Both the position numbers and the translations under genes were made by a program. The notes under the pieces were generated by a model, which was not told the DNA's origin, did not search any database, and was given only the letters and a program-made list of their open reading frames with translations. Positions 16,487 to 25,310 of a stretch of DNA of 64,000 bases are shown in pieces. How positions within the stretch are numbered: position 1 is the stretch's first letter; the number at the start of each line of letters is the position of its first letter. The DNA is from Ruminococcus gauvreauii (GTDB taxonomy: Bacteria > Bacillota > Clostridia > Lachnospirales > Lachnospiraceae), in the NCBI RefSeq assembly GCF_025151995.1, contig NZ_CP102290.1, positions 124,001-188,000 on the forward strand, read 5' to 3'.

Positions 16487-17101
16487 TTACCGGTAAATCC
16501 GGTTTTCATAGATATAATCAATTACCCGGTTCGGTACATAATACTTTATCGTACGTTCTTCCTCAATCCATGAGCGCAGCATCTGAGATGAGACATCAAT
16601 GTTAAGGCTGTCCAGCTTCAGGAAACTGCCGCCGTATTTCTTTGAAAGCCGCGTCATCTCAGCTACTATTTTCTCATCCATTGTGTGATCCCGCGTCGCC
16701 ACAACGATTCTGGCTGCCGCACAGATTCTTTCCGGTTCTTTCCATGTCTCAAAATTGAACAGTGAGTCCGCACCAATGATAAAATAGTATTCATTTTCCG
16801 GGTATTCCTCATTCAACCGTTCAAGCGTACGAAACGTATACGTATACCCATCCTCATTCATTTCCACAAGCGACAGCTCAAAATGAGGATTATCCGAGAT
16901 CGCACGGGCAACCATCTCCACACGCTGCTCGTCAGTCGCACGGCCCCGGCGGTTTTTCTTGTGCGGCGGATTACCCGCCGGCAGAAAAAGAACTTTTTCC
17001 AGTCCAAACTGCTCATATGCAGTCTCTCCCAGAATCAAGTGTCCCACGTGAATCGGGTCAAAGGTCCCTCCCATGATACCGATTTTCTGTTCTTTTTGCA
17101 T
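16487..17101 (-). CDS. nadD: Nicotinate-nucleotide adenylyltransferase
   Basis: 204 residues. The nucleotidyltransferase GGTFDPIHVGHL motif is near residue 11 (HxGH), followed by FLPAGNPPHKK, YYFIIGADSLFNFETWKEP, and the C-terminal ISSQMLRSWI equivalent (DVSSQMLRSWIEEE). It adenylates nicotinate mononucleotide in NAD synthesis. A GGAGA site precedes the ATG; the YhbY gene ends five bases upstream, so they are in one operon. Confidence 0.96.
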   Translation of the reverse strand: MQKEQKIGIMGGTFDPIHVGHLILGETAYEQFGLEKVLFLPAGNPPHKKNRRGRATDEQRVEMVARAISDNPHFELSLVEMNEDGYTYTFRTLERLNEEYPENEYYFIIGADSLFNFETWKEPERICAAARIVVATRDHTMDEKIVAEMTRLSKKYGGSFLKLDSLNIDVSSQMLRSWIEEERTIKYYVPNRVIDYIYENRIYR

Positions 17102-17106
17102 AAGCC

Positions 17107-17403
17107 TTATCTCCGGGGCAGTTCAATCTTTTTCTTATCGTCCCTGCCCTCTTTATAGAGTACGATTTTTCTGCCAATCACCTGAACAACTTCCGACTGG
17201 GTGCGTTCCGCCAGAACCTGAGCTAACGCTTTCGGATCATCCATACAGTTTTTCAGTACGTTGATCTTGATCAGTTCCCGTGCCTCCAGCGCTTCAGCCA
17301 CAGATGAAGTGTTTTCCGGTGTCAGGGTCGATTTTCCAATCTGCAGGATCGGGTCCATTGTCATGGCCAGCCCCTTTAAATACGCTCTTTGTTTACTCGT
17401 CAT
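17107..17403 (-). CDS. yhbY: YhbY-family RNA-binding (CRM domain) protein
   Basis: 98 residues covering the CRM fold: LTSKQRAYLKGLA-like start, LQIGKSTLTPENTSSVAEALEARELIKINVLKNC, then VQVIGRKIVLYK (Gly-x-x-Gly-type loop region). YhbY binds pre-50S ribosomes and rRNA. AGGAG precedes the start by six bases. Between obg and nadD, the typical Firmicute order. Confidence 0.92.
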   Translation of the reverse strand: MTSKQRAYLKGLAMTMDPILQIGKSTLTPENTSSVAEALEARELIKINVLKNCMDDPKALAQVLAERTQSEVVQVIGRKIVLYKEGRDDKKKIELPRR

Positions 17404-17411
17404 ACTTACTC

Positions 17412-18704
17412 CTATTTGTAATAATCAAACTCAAAACCGTACATCCGGACAGTGTCGCCTTCCTCGATTCCGGCGGCTTCCAGTTCCTTCAGGATTCCTC
17501 CGTCTTTCAGGAACTTCTGGAAAAATGCAAACCCTTTTTCGGAATCCAGATTTGTATAACCAAGCATTTTTTCAATCTTGGGGCCTTCCACGATGAACGT
17601 ATGTGTATCATCTTCAGCTTTTTCCACGGTAAACGGAAGATTCTCCGTGATGAGTACGTCCTCGGGGAAGAATTCCTGTTCAAATACAACCGGTTTTTTC
17701 TCAATGTTATCCAGCATATGCTGAACATGATACAAAAGCTCAGATATTCCCTGTCCGCTGACAGCGGATATGGGGAATACTGCAATTCCCTGCGGTTCAA
17801 ATTCTTTCTTCAGGCGTTCCAGCGGATTCTCACCGTCTGCATAGATCACATCTGTTTTATTTGCCGCAATCACCTGAGGCCGTCTTGCAATCTCCGGGTT
17901 GTAAGCCCGAAGCTCCTCATTGATCTTATAGATATCATCTACGGGATCCCGTCCCTCTGTAGACGCCGCGTCCACCACGTGGATCATCACGCGTGTGCGC
18001 TCGATATGCCTCAGGAATTCATGACCGAGACCGACGCCCTCTGACGCCCCCTCGATCAGCCCTGGTATATCCGCTATGACAAAACCGCTGCAGCCGTCCA
18101 GATCCACAACCCCGAGATTCGGGTTAATGGTCGTAAAATGATAATTAGCTATTTTGGGCCGTGCATTCGTCACGCGTGACAGCAGTGTAGACTTTCCGAC
18201 ATTCGGAAATCCGATCAGCCCGACATCCGCGATGACCTTAAGCTCCAGACGTACCTCGAGTTCCTGTGCATCCTGACCCGGCTGTGCGTACTTCGGTGCC
18301 TGCATCGTAGCAGTCGCATAATGCATATTTCCCTTTCCGCCCCTGCCTCCGCGCAGTACTGCCTGACGTCTGTTGTCCCCGGACATATCCGCGATGACCT
18401 TTCCGCTCTGTGCTTCCATGATCACGGTTCCCTCCGGAACTTTTAATACGATATCCGTGCCGTCTTTTCCATGGCAGCGGCGTTTGCCGCCCTCTTCTCC
18501 GCTCTGTGCATAAAATTTTCTTTTATGTCGATAATCCGTCAGGGTATTCATACCTTCATCAACTTCGAAAATGACGTCCCCGCCTTTTCCTCCGTCTCCG
18601 CCGTCCGGGCCTCCGTTCGGAACGTAAAGCTCCCTTCGGAAACTCACGTGACCGTCTCCGCCTTTTCCTGACCGGATGATTATTTTCGCTCTGTCTGCAA
18701 ACAT
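17412..18704 (-). CDS. obgE: GTPase Obg/CgtA
   Basis: 430 residues. Glycine-rich Obg fold (1-158) with SGKGGDGHVSFRRE; the G domain follows with GFPNVGKSTLL (G1), the G3 DIPGLIEGAS, NKTD (G4) and an ISAVSGQGI (G5); a C-terminal OCT domain (from about 345, EDDTHTFIVEGPKIEKML) completes the Gram-positive form. It assists 50S assembly and stress signalling. Start 18704 is close to GGAGG; an upstream GTG in the ribosome site region was rejected. Downstream of rpmA. Confidence 0.97.
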   Translation of the reverse strand: MFADRAKIIIRSGKGGDGHVSFRRELYVPNGGPDGGDGGKGGDVIFEVDEGMNTLTDYRHKRKFYAQSGEEGGKRRCHGKDGTDIVLKVPEGTVIMEAQSGKVIADMSGDNRRQAVLRGGRGGKGNMHYATATMQAPKYAQPGQDAQELEVRLELKVIADVGLIGFPNVGKSTLLSRVTNARPKIANYHFTTINPNLGVVDLDGCSGFVIADIPGLIEGASEGVGLGHEFLRHIERTRVMIHVVDAASTEGRDPVDDIYKINEELRAYNPEIARRPQVIAANKTDVIYADGENPLERLKKEFEPQGIAVFPISAVSGQGISELLYHVQHMLDNIEKKPVVFEQEFFPEDVLITENLPFTVEKAEDDTHTFIVEGPKIEKMLGYTNLDSEKGFAFFQKFLKDGGILKELEAAGIEEGDTVRMYGFEFDYYK

Positions 18705-18773
18705 ATTTTCCTCCACTTCTGTGGGAATAGATAAAAAGGCTTCAAACCGATGTGATTTGAAGCCCCCTAAGTA

Positions 18774-19058
18774 TTACTCTGATACTGGAACGATAGAAAC
18801 CTGTTTCTTATCTCTTCCTTTTCTTTCGAATCTTACAACACCATCTGTCAATGCAAACAGTGTATCGTCTTTACCGCGTCCTACATTCACACCTGGATGA
18901 ATTCTTGTTCCGCGCTGCCTGTAAAGGATATTGCCTGCTTTTACAAACTGTCCATCGGCTCTTTTTGCACCTAATCTCTTGGATTCAGAATCCCTGCCGT
19001 TCTTTGTAGAACCAACACCTTTTTTATGTGCGAATAACTGAAGGTTCATATTCAACAT
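18774..19058 (-). CDS. rpmA: Ribosomal protein L27 with Prp-cleavable leader
   Basis: 94 residues. The first nine residues MLNMNLQLF precede AHKKGVGSTKNGRDS; this is the Firmicute-type leader cut by Prp between Phe9 and Ala10 to expose the L27 tail that reaches the peptidyl transferase centre. The rest is normal L27. AAGGAGG lies upstream, overlapping the stop of prp, so the two are tightly coupled. Confidence 0.98.
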   Translation of the reverse strand: MLNMNLQLFAHKKGVGSTKNGRDSESKRLGAKRADGQFVKAGNILYRQRGTRIHPGVNVGRGKDDTLFALTDGVVRFERKGRDKKQVSIVPVSE

Positions 19059-19062
19059 GTCC

Positions 19063-19383
19063 TTACACCTCCTTCGTTGTTATCTCTATAAACTTATTTC
19101 CATAATTTTTCCGGATTTCACGAAGCCCCAGCACCAGAGAATCGAGCAGCAGCTGTGCTCTGTCACTCACCGGCTGTGTCAGATGAAATTCCAGATACCC
19201 ATCGTCCTGTCCGCCTTCGAAATCATCTTCCGTAAACGTCTCGATGGAATTCAGTGTATTAATCGTCAGCGCCGAAACTGCTGCACATACAATATCATTG
19301 CCGTGCGCGCCGTAGCCGGCATGTCCTTTTGATTCAATACCGATACACCTGTTATTGTTCACAAAAATCGTAATCTCAATCAT
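19063..19383 (-). CDS. prp: Ribosomal-processing cysteine protease Prp
   Basis: 106 residues (ATG 19383; GTG one codon earlier is the alternative). The catalytic pair sits in KGHAGYGAHGNDIVCAAVSAL: His22 and Cys34 in the longer numbering. Prp cleaves the L27 leader, and L27 with that leader is the next gene. No strong ribosome site is visible, so translation may depend on coupling from rplU 13 bases upstream. Confidence 0.95.
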   Translation of the reverse strand: MIEITIFVNNNRCIGIESKGHAGYGAHGNDIVCAAVSALTINTLNSIETFTEDDFEGGQDDGYLEFHLTQPVSDRAQLLLDSLVLGLREIRKNYGNKFIEITTKEV

Positions 19384-19396
19384 CACAGTTTAACAA

Positions 19397-19702
19397 TTAA
19401 GCGTTGATTTTTTCAATCTTAACTTTTGTAAACTGCTGTCTGTGACCGTTTTTCTTGTGATAACCAGTTTTTCTTTTGTACTTATAGATTACGACTTTTT
19501 TAGCTTTTCCGTTCTCAATGACAGAAGCAGTTACGCTTGCATTTGCTACATCGGAACCAACTTTTAACCCATCGTTGTTCACTGCAAGTACATCTTCAAA
19601 TGTAACAGTTTCACCAGCTTCTGCACCAAGCTTTTCCACTCTAATGATATCGCCTTCGGCTACTTTGTACTGTTTACCACCTGTTGCAATAATTGCGTAC
19701 AT
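19397..19702 (-). CDS. rplU: Ribosomal protein L21
   Basis: 101 residues, normal length: MYAIIATGGKQYKV start, VTFEDVLAV, KVVIYKYKRKTGYHKKNGHRQQFTKVKI end. Start 19702 has GGAGGTG five bases upstream; the longer frame into the leader is not coding. First gene of rplU-prp-rpmA-obg. Confidence 0.98.
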   Translation of the reverse strand: MYAIIATGGKQYKVAEGDIIRVEKLGAEAGETVTFEDVLAVNNDGLKVGSDVANASVTASVIENGKAKKVVIYKYKRKTGYHKKNGHRQQFTKVKIEKINA

Positions 19703-19788
19703 ATGGCACCTCCTATTATCATTACTCGCCAGATATGGTGGTTCCTGAAGCGGAACACTTATAACCTCTCTGTGCGGCATACTCTATG
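19703..19788 (-). ncRNA. Candidate L21 leader RNA
   Basis: The 80-odd-base 5' UTR between the rplU promoter and its ribosome site includes a GTTATAAGTGTTCCGCTTCAG segment followed by GGAACCACC, with a GTTCC/GGAAC stem (complement of 19741-19756). This resembles, from memory, the autoregulatory L21 leader of Firmicutes. A covariance-model search would settle it. Confidence 0.5.
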
Positions 19789-19817
19789 ATAATACCACAG
19801 GCGTGTCCTTTCGTCAA
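19789..19817 (-). promoter_or_regulatory. Promoter of the rplU operon
   Basis: On the minus strand, TTGACG (19812-19817) and TATTAT (19789-19794) with 17-bp spacing. It lies between the glycosylase gene stop and rplU, so the ribosomal genes have their own promoter. Confidence 0.8.
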
Positions 19818-19852
19818 GAAATTCTTCCTGTATTTTTCATTTTTTACGGTTC

Positions 19853-20689
19853 TCATACAACAATCCTCGCAGTTCTGTACAGTTTTTCGTTCAGATCATT
19901 GTAGAACATATACTGCTGGAGTATTCCCCCGTATCCTCTGTATTTGTCATGGGGAAATCCCAGGGGATAATGAACCTCCAGGATTTTTTTCACGTGGGTG
20001 TCGATGGGGAAGGCTTCTATATGATAAAGTCCAAACAGACAGATACAATCCGCCACTTTCCTGCCGATGCCGTACTGTGCTGTCAGCCTTCTGTGAGCCT
20101 CTTCGTAGTCTGCACGTTTCAGTTCTTCCAGGTTCAGTGTTCCCTCCAGAACGGCCTGCGCTGTGCGGTAAACATATTTGTCACGGTAGCCAAGTCCCAG
20201 CGTTTTCAGCACTGCCATACCGCCCCGCACAATGGCTTCTGGTCCCGGAAAGGTATCGTACTGTCTTCCGTTCTCCGCAGTCCTGTCCTCACCCAGAGTT
20301 CTGCACAACAGTTCTATGCTTCTCCTGATTCTGCTGATATTATTGTTCTGGGATATCAGAAAGGTAATGATCATTTCCCAGAGTTCCTGTCTCAGTATTC
20401 TTATGCCCCATCCAAGCCTTGCAGCCTCGGTGAGGTATGGGTCACCGGGATCCACGGATGCTTTTATTATTCCATAGTCCGTATCCAGATCCAGATAGTT
20501 TCTCCAGATCTCCTGAAACTCCTGCTCTGAACACGAAAAGGAAAACACATCCCCTTCCTGTCCGATCTCCAGATACTTCCCGAAAGCCACGAGAGCATAT
20601 ATCCCCTCCTGCTTTTCCTCCATCCGAAAACACTGACCCGACCGCGCAATCTGCATCAGGTCCATATCCGGAAGTTTCTTTTTCAGCAT
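19853..20689 (-). CDS. OGG1-like 8-oxoguanine DNA glycosylase
   Basis: 278 residues. It has an N-terminal TBP-like/OGG domain and a helix-hairpin-helix GPD domain: ISQNNNISRIRRSIELL, then GIGRKVADCICLFGLYHIEAFPIDTHVKK, where Lys in GRKVADCICL is the Schiff-base residue and Asp in PIDTH the catalytic acid. The DCICLF string closely matches OGG1. It would remove 8-oxoguanine from oxidised DNA. ATG abuts the DegV-family gene stop, so they are co-transcribed. Confidence 0.88.
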   Translation of the reverse strand: MLKKKLPDMDLMQIARSGQCFRMEEKQEGIYALVAFGKYLEIGQEGDVFSFSCSEQEFQEIWRNYLDLDTDYGIIKASVDPGDPYLTEAARLGWGIRILRQELWEMIITFLISQNNNISRIRRSIELLCRTLGEDRTAENGRQYDTFPGPEAIVRGGMAVLKTLGLGYRDKYVYRTAQAVLEGTLNLEELKRADYEEAHRRLTAQYGIGRKVADCICLFGLYHIEAFPIDTHVKKILEVHYPLGFPHDKYRGYGGILQQYMFYNDLNEKLYRTARIVV

Positions 20690-21571
20690 TTAAACCCCCG
20701 CCCCAATCTTTTTGGATGAAGCAATCGCCAGCGATCCCGGGCCGATATGGCAGGCTACGCTGAGAGAAAGCGGATTAACAATCACATCAATGCCTGGAAA
20801 CGCTTCTTCAATTTCCTGTTTAAAGCGTATCGCTTCGTCTTCATTTGCCGTATGCGCAACTGCCAGGTGCATCTTTCGTCTGGCTGCGGCATCCGCAAAG
20901 CGAGTATCAAAGTCTTTTTTCATGGCGTCCAGCATGGTTTTTTTCGCCTGTTTCTGACCGCGCACTTTTGCATAAGCGTCCAGCTTTTCCCCCTGAATCT
21001 GCAGCACTGGTTTCAGATTCAGAACGGTACCGATCATAGCCGCAGCAGGCGTGATGCGGCCGCCTTTTTTCAGGTATTTCAGCGTGTCAACCATAATGTA
21101 GATGCTTGACTCAAATTTCTCATTCTCCAGAACTTCTTTAATCTGTACTCCATTCATCCCGGCTTCAGCCAATCCGAGCGCATCCATGACGGATTGACGC
21201 TGTGTCACCGATATCCTCTGATTATCAACGACATGGACCTTTCCCGCATAGGCATCCTCCATCGCAAGCGCCGTCGCCGTCGCACAGGTCGCACTGAGTC
21301 CGCTCGACATAGGGATATGAACAACCTCATGATATTCTCTCAGCAATTCGTCCCACAGCTCCATTACTTCACCGGGTGACGGCTGGGAGGTCGACACATC
21401 AATGTCTTCTGCAAGGTGTTCATAAAACTGTTTCTGTGTCAGATCAATATCCTCATAGTGAATCTGCCCATTGATAAAAAAAGGCATGGCAATGACACGG
21501 ATCCCCAGTGCCCTTGCTTCATCCTGTGTTATACCGCTGTTGCTGTCCGTAACAACCGCAACCTTGTTCAT
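20690..21571 (-). CDS. DegV-family fatty-acid-binding protein
   Basis: 293 residues. The EDD/DegV fold is clear: VAVVTDSNSGI start, VSTSQPSPGEV (fatty-acid head-group region), PMSSGLSATCATA, KKGGRITPAAAMIG and the C-terminal GPGSLAI. These proteins bind fatty acids, and some (FakB) present them to the FakA kinase; no fakA-like gene is in the window. Start overlaps the RNase G stop (ATGA). Confidence 0.92.
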   Translation of the reverse strand: MNKVAVVTDSNSGITQDEARALGIRVIAMPFFINGQIHYEDIDLTQKQFYEHLAEDIDVSTSQPSPGEVMELWDELLREYHEVVHIPMSSGLSATCATATALAMEDAYAGKVHVVDNQRISVTQRQSVMDALGLAEAGMNGVQIKEVLENEKFESSIYIMVDTLKYLKKGGRITPAAAMIGTVLNLKPVLQIQGEKLDAYAKVRGQKQAKKTMLDAMKKDFDTRFADAAARRKMHLAVAHTANEDEAIRFKQEIEEAFPGIDVIVNPLSLSVACHIGPGSLAIASSKKIGAGV

Positions 21572-22761
21572 ACGTAGCCCTCCTTGGCACCTTTTAATGT
21601 ACCGATTTGTTCGTGCAGGGATTTCCTGGTCTTTTTTCTCGTGATCTCGACAATCTGCAGACGCGTCATATCTACAACGTTCGTCCTGACCGGATCTTTT
21701 CTGCAGCAGGCTGACAGCACATGCAGCAGTTCATCCTGGTGGTCCGGATTGTCCATATTTATAAAATCAACTAAAATAATACCATACAAATTGCGAATGC
21801 GCAATTGCCTGGCAATCTCCCTGGCTGCTTCGAGATTGATTTTCCGGTAGGTTTCAGAGGCTTTCTTTTTTCCGCTGAATTTACCGCTGTTTACGTCGAT
21901 CGCGACAAACGCCTCCGTTTGCTGAATCACCAGAAAACCCCCGCTCTTCAGCCAGATTTTCTGCCTCAATGCGTCAGAGACTTCCTTTTCCAATGAAAAT
22001 AGCTTGTACAGCGGGAGCATCCTGTCTTCGTAGAACTGAAGCATCTGCGATTTTTCCGGCTGATACGCAGTCAGATAGCCGAGAATATTTTCATGGATTT
22101 CCGGTATATCCGTGATGATCTTTTCAAGATCTCCGTCCTTTTGATTTTTCAGTTCCCGGATGTAGTACGGAACTGCCTGTTCTGCCAGTGAATAGCAGGT
22201 ACGCGTCCGGCCTTTCAGCAATACGGTATCCATCCTCTGATACAGTTCAAACAGCTCTTTTAATACTTCCTCTTTCGATGCGCCTGCAGCGTTGGTCCGT
22301 ATGATCACACCGCAGTCCTCTCTTTTATACGGCTCCATCCATTTTTTCAGGCTGCGGCGGACCTCCCTGTCCAGCCTTGAGGAGATCCCAAGCTCTTTTC
22401 TTCCGAGCGTGACCACCATGAATTTCCCCGCCAGGCTGAGATTCGCTGTGACTTTCGGCACTTTTGATTTCAGCGCCTCCTGCTCTACCTGCACTAAAAG
22501 TTCATCTCCTGCCCTCAGGCCCTCCATCCCCTCTTCTTCCAGCGAAAGATAACAGGGAACATTCGGCTTGATATCCACAAATGCGCCTTTGATTTCCGGC
22601 ATTACCTTGTTTACTTTTCCAATATAGATATTGCCCAGTATGGTATCGTCCTGACAGGGGTGAACCTGAAGCTCCACAACACCTGTCTCATCCATAACTG
22701 CCATGACCCGGCACATCGTATCGTGGATGGGAAAACCGGTCAGTATCAGTTTCTTACTCAA
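21568..22761 (-). CDS. rng: Ribonuclease E/G family (RNase G-like)
   Basis: 397 residues, shorter than E. coli RNase G (489). S1 domain (about 35-115, GNIYIGKVNKVMPEIKGAFVDI), then the RNase E/G catalytic core with GVIIRTNAAGASKEEVL, LIQQTEAFVAIDVNSGKFSG (Asp metal ligand), ILVDFINMD (second Asp) and TRLQIVEITRKKTRKSL. No C-terminal zinc-link CPxC is present. TTG start overlapping the upstream stop (coupled). It processes rRNA and mRNA. Confidence 0.92.
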   Translation of the reverse strand: MSKKLILTGFPIHDTMCRVMAVMDETGVVELQVHPCQDDTILGNIYIGKVNKVMPEIKGAFVDIKPNVPCYLSLEEEGMEGLRAGDELLVQVEQEALKSKVPKVTANLSLAGKFMVVTLGRKELGISSRLDREVRRSLKKWMEPYKREDCGVIIRTNAAGASKEEVLKELFELYQRMDTVLLKGRTRTCYSLAEQAVPYYIRELKNQKDGDLEKIITDIPEIHENILGYLTAYQPEKSQMLQFYEDRMLPLYKLFSLEKEVSDALRQKIWLKSGGFLVIQQTEAFVAIDVNSGKFSGKKKASETYRKINLEAAREIARQLRIRNLYGIILVDFINMDNPDHQDELLHVLSACCRKDPVRTNVVDMTRLQIVEITRKKTRKSLHEQIGTLKGAKEGYV

Positions 22762-23461
22762 TGATCTTACCCAGGCTTTCCAGAGAAACCAGTTTCAGAT
22801 GCTGCTCATCTCCTGTATTTGCATAGACCTCTTCCCGGTGGACCATCCAGGCATACGGCAAAACTTCTTCCCCCATATAACGGTAGAATGTCTCCATCAC
22901 AAGCTCAGGCTTTAAGTTATGCACGCTTCCCGTTGCAAGCTGCATGAAAATGCGTCCGTCGATCAGTTCAAACCGGTAAATCAGCGGCCGAATATCCGTT
23001 TCCTGTTCACTCCGCTTCGTTTTTTTCATCACCATAATGGAACGCTGTGCCATAAAACCGGAAATCCGTTCTCTGTAATTCTGTGATGGTTCCCGGCCCT
23101 CCCGAAAGTCCACATAATAGTCTGCGGCAGCCACCAGCGACATCGCCTTGCTCGCTTTCTGATCCGGAATCTCGCGGACGCTCATTACTCTGATTCCCTC
23201 AGCCATCACGGCGTTAAAACGCCTCCCGAAGTCCGCCGTAGACAGGGGCGTTTGTACTTCCATATCAAAGTACTCACCGCTGCTGGTCACTCCGACTCCG
23301 AGCGGTGCGGCAAATGACATGATCATATGGGGGCTGAACCCCTCAGAATAAGCGACATCAATTCCGGCGCGCCGGATCGCCTTCTGAAAATAACGCATCA
23401 TATCCAGATGCCCAATGAATTTCATCGCGCCTTTTTTCTCAAATTTAACTCTTACTTTCAA
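22754..23461 (-). CDS. TIGR03936-family radical SAM-associated protein (DUF2344)
   Basis: 235 residues from TTG 23461, which has GGGAGGAG upstream and gives the usual VRVKFEKKGAMKFIGHLDMMR start. A longer ATG frame to 23485 has no such site. It shows YSEGFSPHMIMSFAAPLGVG, a signature of this family. It is often fused or adjacent to the radical SAM protein encoded upstream, which it overlaps. Function unknown; conserved next to RNase G and L21 in Firmicutes. Confidence 0.9.
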   Translation of the reverse strand: MKVRVKFEKKGAMKFIGHLDMMRYFQKAIRRAGIDVAYSEGFSPHMIMSFAAPLGVGVTSSGEYFDMEVQTPLSTADFGRRFNAVMAEGIRVMSVREIPDQKASKAMSLVAAADYYVDFREGREPSQNYRERISGFMAQRSIMVMKKTKRSEQETDIRPLIYRFELIDGRIFMQLATGSVHNLKPELVMETFYRYMGEEVLPYAWMVHREEVYANTGDEQHLKLVSLESLGKIIE

Positions 23462-25310
23462 TACAGACTCCTCCCTGGTAAACATTTGCGCCGCATCCCG
23501 AACACTGTGTTCTGCAGTTTGGGGTCACTTTCTCTGACCGCGCATGATTCCATTCTCTCAGCAGAAACGATTTATCAACGCCGGCATCGATAAAATCCCA
23601 GGGGAATCGTTCGTCCTCTGTCCGTTCCCGCATTGTATAAAAATCAGGATCCAAACCCGTCTCTTCAAAAGCCTCCTGCCAGTGTCCATAGTGAAAGAAT
23701 TCGCTCCAGGCATCAAAAATACAGCCCTTCTCATAAGCTTTCTGTATGACTTTTGCACAGCGTCTGTCTCCGCGCGCCAGCAGTCCTTCCAATACCGTCA
23801 CATCTGCCTCATGCCAGTTGTATTTGATACTCTTCTGATTGAGCTGTGCACGGATTTCTTCCCGCACGGTCTTTGCCCGGTTCAGGTATTCTTCCTGCGG
23901 ACACATCGCCGCCCACTGAAACGGCGTAAATGGTTTCGGAACGAAGAAGGAAGTACTCACCGTAATCTGGCATTTTCCGTTCCTTCTGTCTTTGGGAATC
24001 TCATAGTACCGCTCTGCGATCTTCTCCGAGAGGTGTGCGATGCCTTTCTGATCTTCTTCCGTCTCAGTCGGCAGTCCCAGCATAAAGTAAAGCTTTACCT
24101 TATTCCAGCCGCCTTCAAATGCGGCACCCGCTCCGTTCAGTATGTCCTCTTCCGTCAGTCCTTTATTGATGACATCCCGCAGACGCTGTGTACCTGCCTC
24201 CGGCGCAAAAGTAAGCGAACTTTTCTTTACATCCTGAACCTTTTCCATGGCCTGCAGTGAGAATTCATCGATCCGAAGAGAAGGCAGCGAAATATTGACC
24301 TTTGTCCTGCTGCACTCCTGAATCAGGAATTCCAGGAGTTCCTGCAGTTTCGAATAATCGCTGGAGCTCAGGGAACTCAGAGATATCTCCTCATGTCCAG
24401 TATTTTTCAGCAGTTCTTTCGCAAGATTTTTCAGATATTCCACATCCCGTTCCCTGGTCGGCCGGTATATCATGCCAGCCTGACAGAAACGGCATCCGCG
24501 GATGCACCCCCTCTGAATCTCAAGTACTACACGATCCTGCGTGGCTTTGATGAACGGCACCACTGGTGCTTTCGGATAGTATGTATCAGAAAGCTCCATA
24601 ACAACCTGTTTTTTAATAATTGCCGGAATTTCTTCACACAGAGGCGTAAACGACGCCAGTGTGCCATCCTCGTGATACGATGGTTCGTACAGCGAAGGCA
24701 CATAGATTCCCGGTACCGACGCTGCCTTTTTCAAAAATTCCTCTCTCGGCTCACCATTTTCCCTGCAATTCTGATAGAGATCCAGCAGCTGAAAGTAAAC
24801 GGTCTCTCCCTCCCCGATATAAAACAGGTCAAAAAACGGAGCCAGCGGTTCCGGATTATACGTACACGGACCGCCGCCGATCACAATCGGATCATCCCAG
24901 GTCCTCTTTCGGGCCTCGATCGGAATACCGCTCAGATCCAGAATCTGCAGGATATTCGTGTAACACATTTCATACTGTATTGTGATTCCCAGGAAATCAA
25001 ACGCTTTGACCGGGTCCTGTGATTCCAGCGCAAACAGCGGGATATGTTCTTCCCTCATGATCCGGTCCAGATCAGGCCACGGGGAATAAACCCGCTCACA
25101 CCAGATGTTGTCTTTCCGGTTAAACATGTCGTACAGAATCTGAATTCCCAGGTGTGACATCCCGATTTCATACACGTCCGGAAAGCACATGGCAAAGCGC
25201 ACGTCTACCTTATCCGGGTCTTTATTGACCGAATTCACCTCATTGCCGATATAGCGTGCCGGTTTCTCGATTTTTAGCAAGACTTCATCACTTAAAGCTA
25301 ATTTTCTCAT
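23445..25310 (-). CDS. TIGR03960-family radical SAM protein (B12-binding-like N-terminus)
   Basis: 621 residues. An N-terminal cobalamin-binding-like region (residues ~40-200, FPDVYEIGMSHLGIQILYDM) precedes the radical SAM core with RGCIRGCRFCQAG (CxxxCxxC). A C-terminal CRTQCSGCGANV cysteine cluster may bind another metal or cluster. The reaction is unknown. It heads this conserved run; AAAGGAAG precedes the ATG. Confidence 0.9.
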   Translation of the reverse strand: MRKLALSDEVLLKIEKPARYIGNEVNSVNKDPDKVDVRFAMCFPDVYEIGMSHLGIQILYDMFNRKDNIWCERVYSPWPDLDRIMREEHIPLFALESQDPVKAFDFLGITIQYEMCYTNILQILDLSGIPIEARKRTWDDPIVIGGGPCTYNPEPLAPFFDLFYIGEGETVYFQLLDLYQNCRENGEPREEFLKKAASVPGIYVPSLYEPSYHEDGTLASFTPLCEEIPAIIKKQVVMELSDTYYPKAPVVPFIKATQDRVVLEIQRGCIRGCRFCQAGMIYRPTRERDVEYLKNLAKELLKNTGHEEISLSSLSSSDYSKLQELLEFLIQECSRTKVNISLPSLRIDEFSLQAMEKVQDVKKSSLTFAPEAGTQRLRDVINKGLTEEDILNGAGAAFEGGWNKVKLYFMLGLPTETEEDQKGIAHLSEKIAERYYEIPKDRRNGKCQITVSTSFFVPKPFTPFQWAAMCPQEEYLNRAKTVREEIRAQLNQKSIKYNWHEADVTVLEGLLARGDRRCAKVIQKAYEKGCIFDAWSEFFHYGHWQEAFEETGLDPDFYTMRERTEDERFPWDFIDAGVDKSFLLREWNHARSEKVTPNCRTQCSGCGANVYQGGVCIESKS

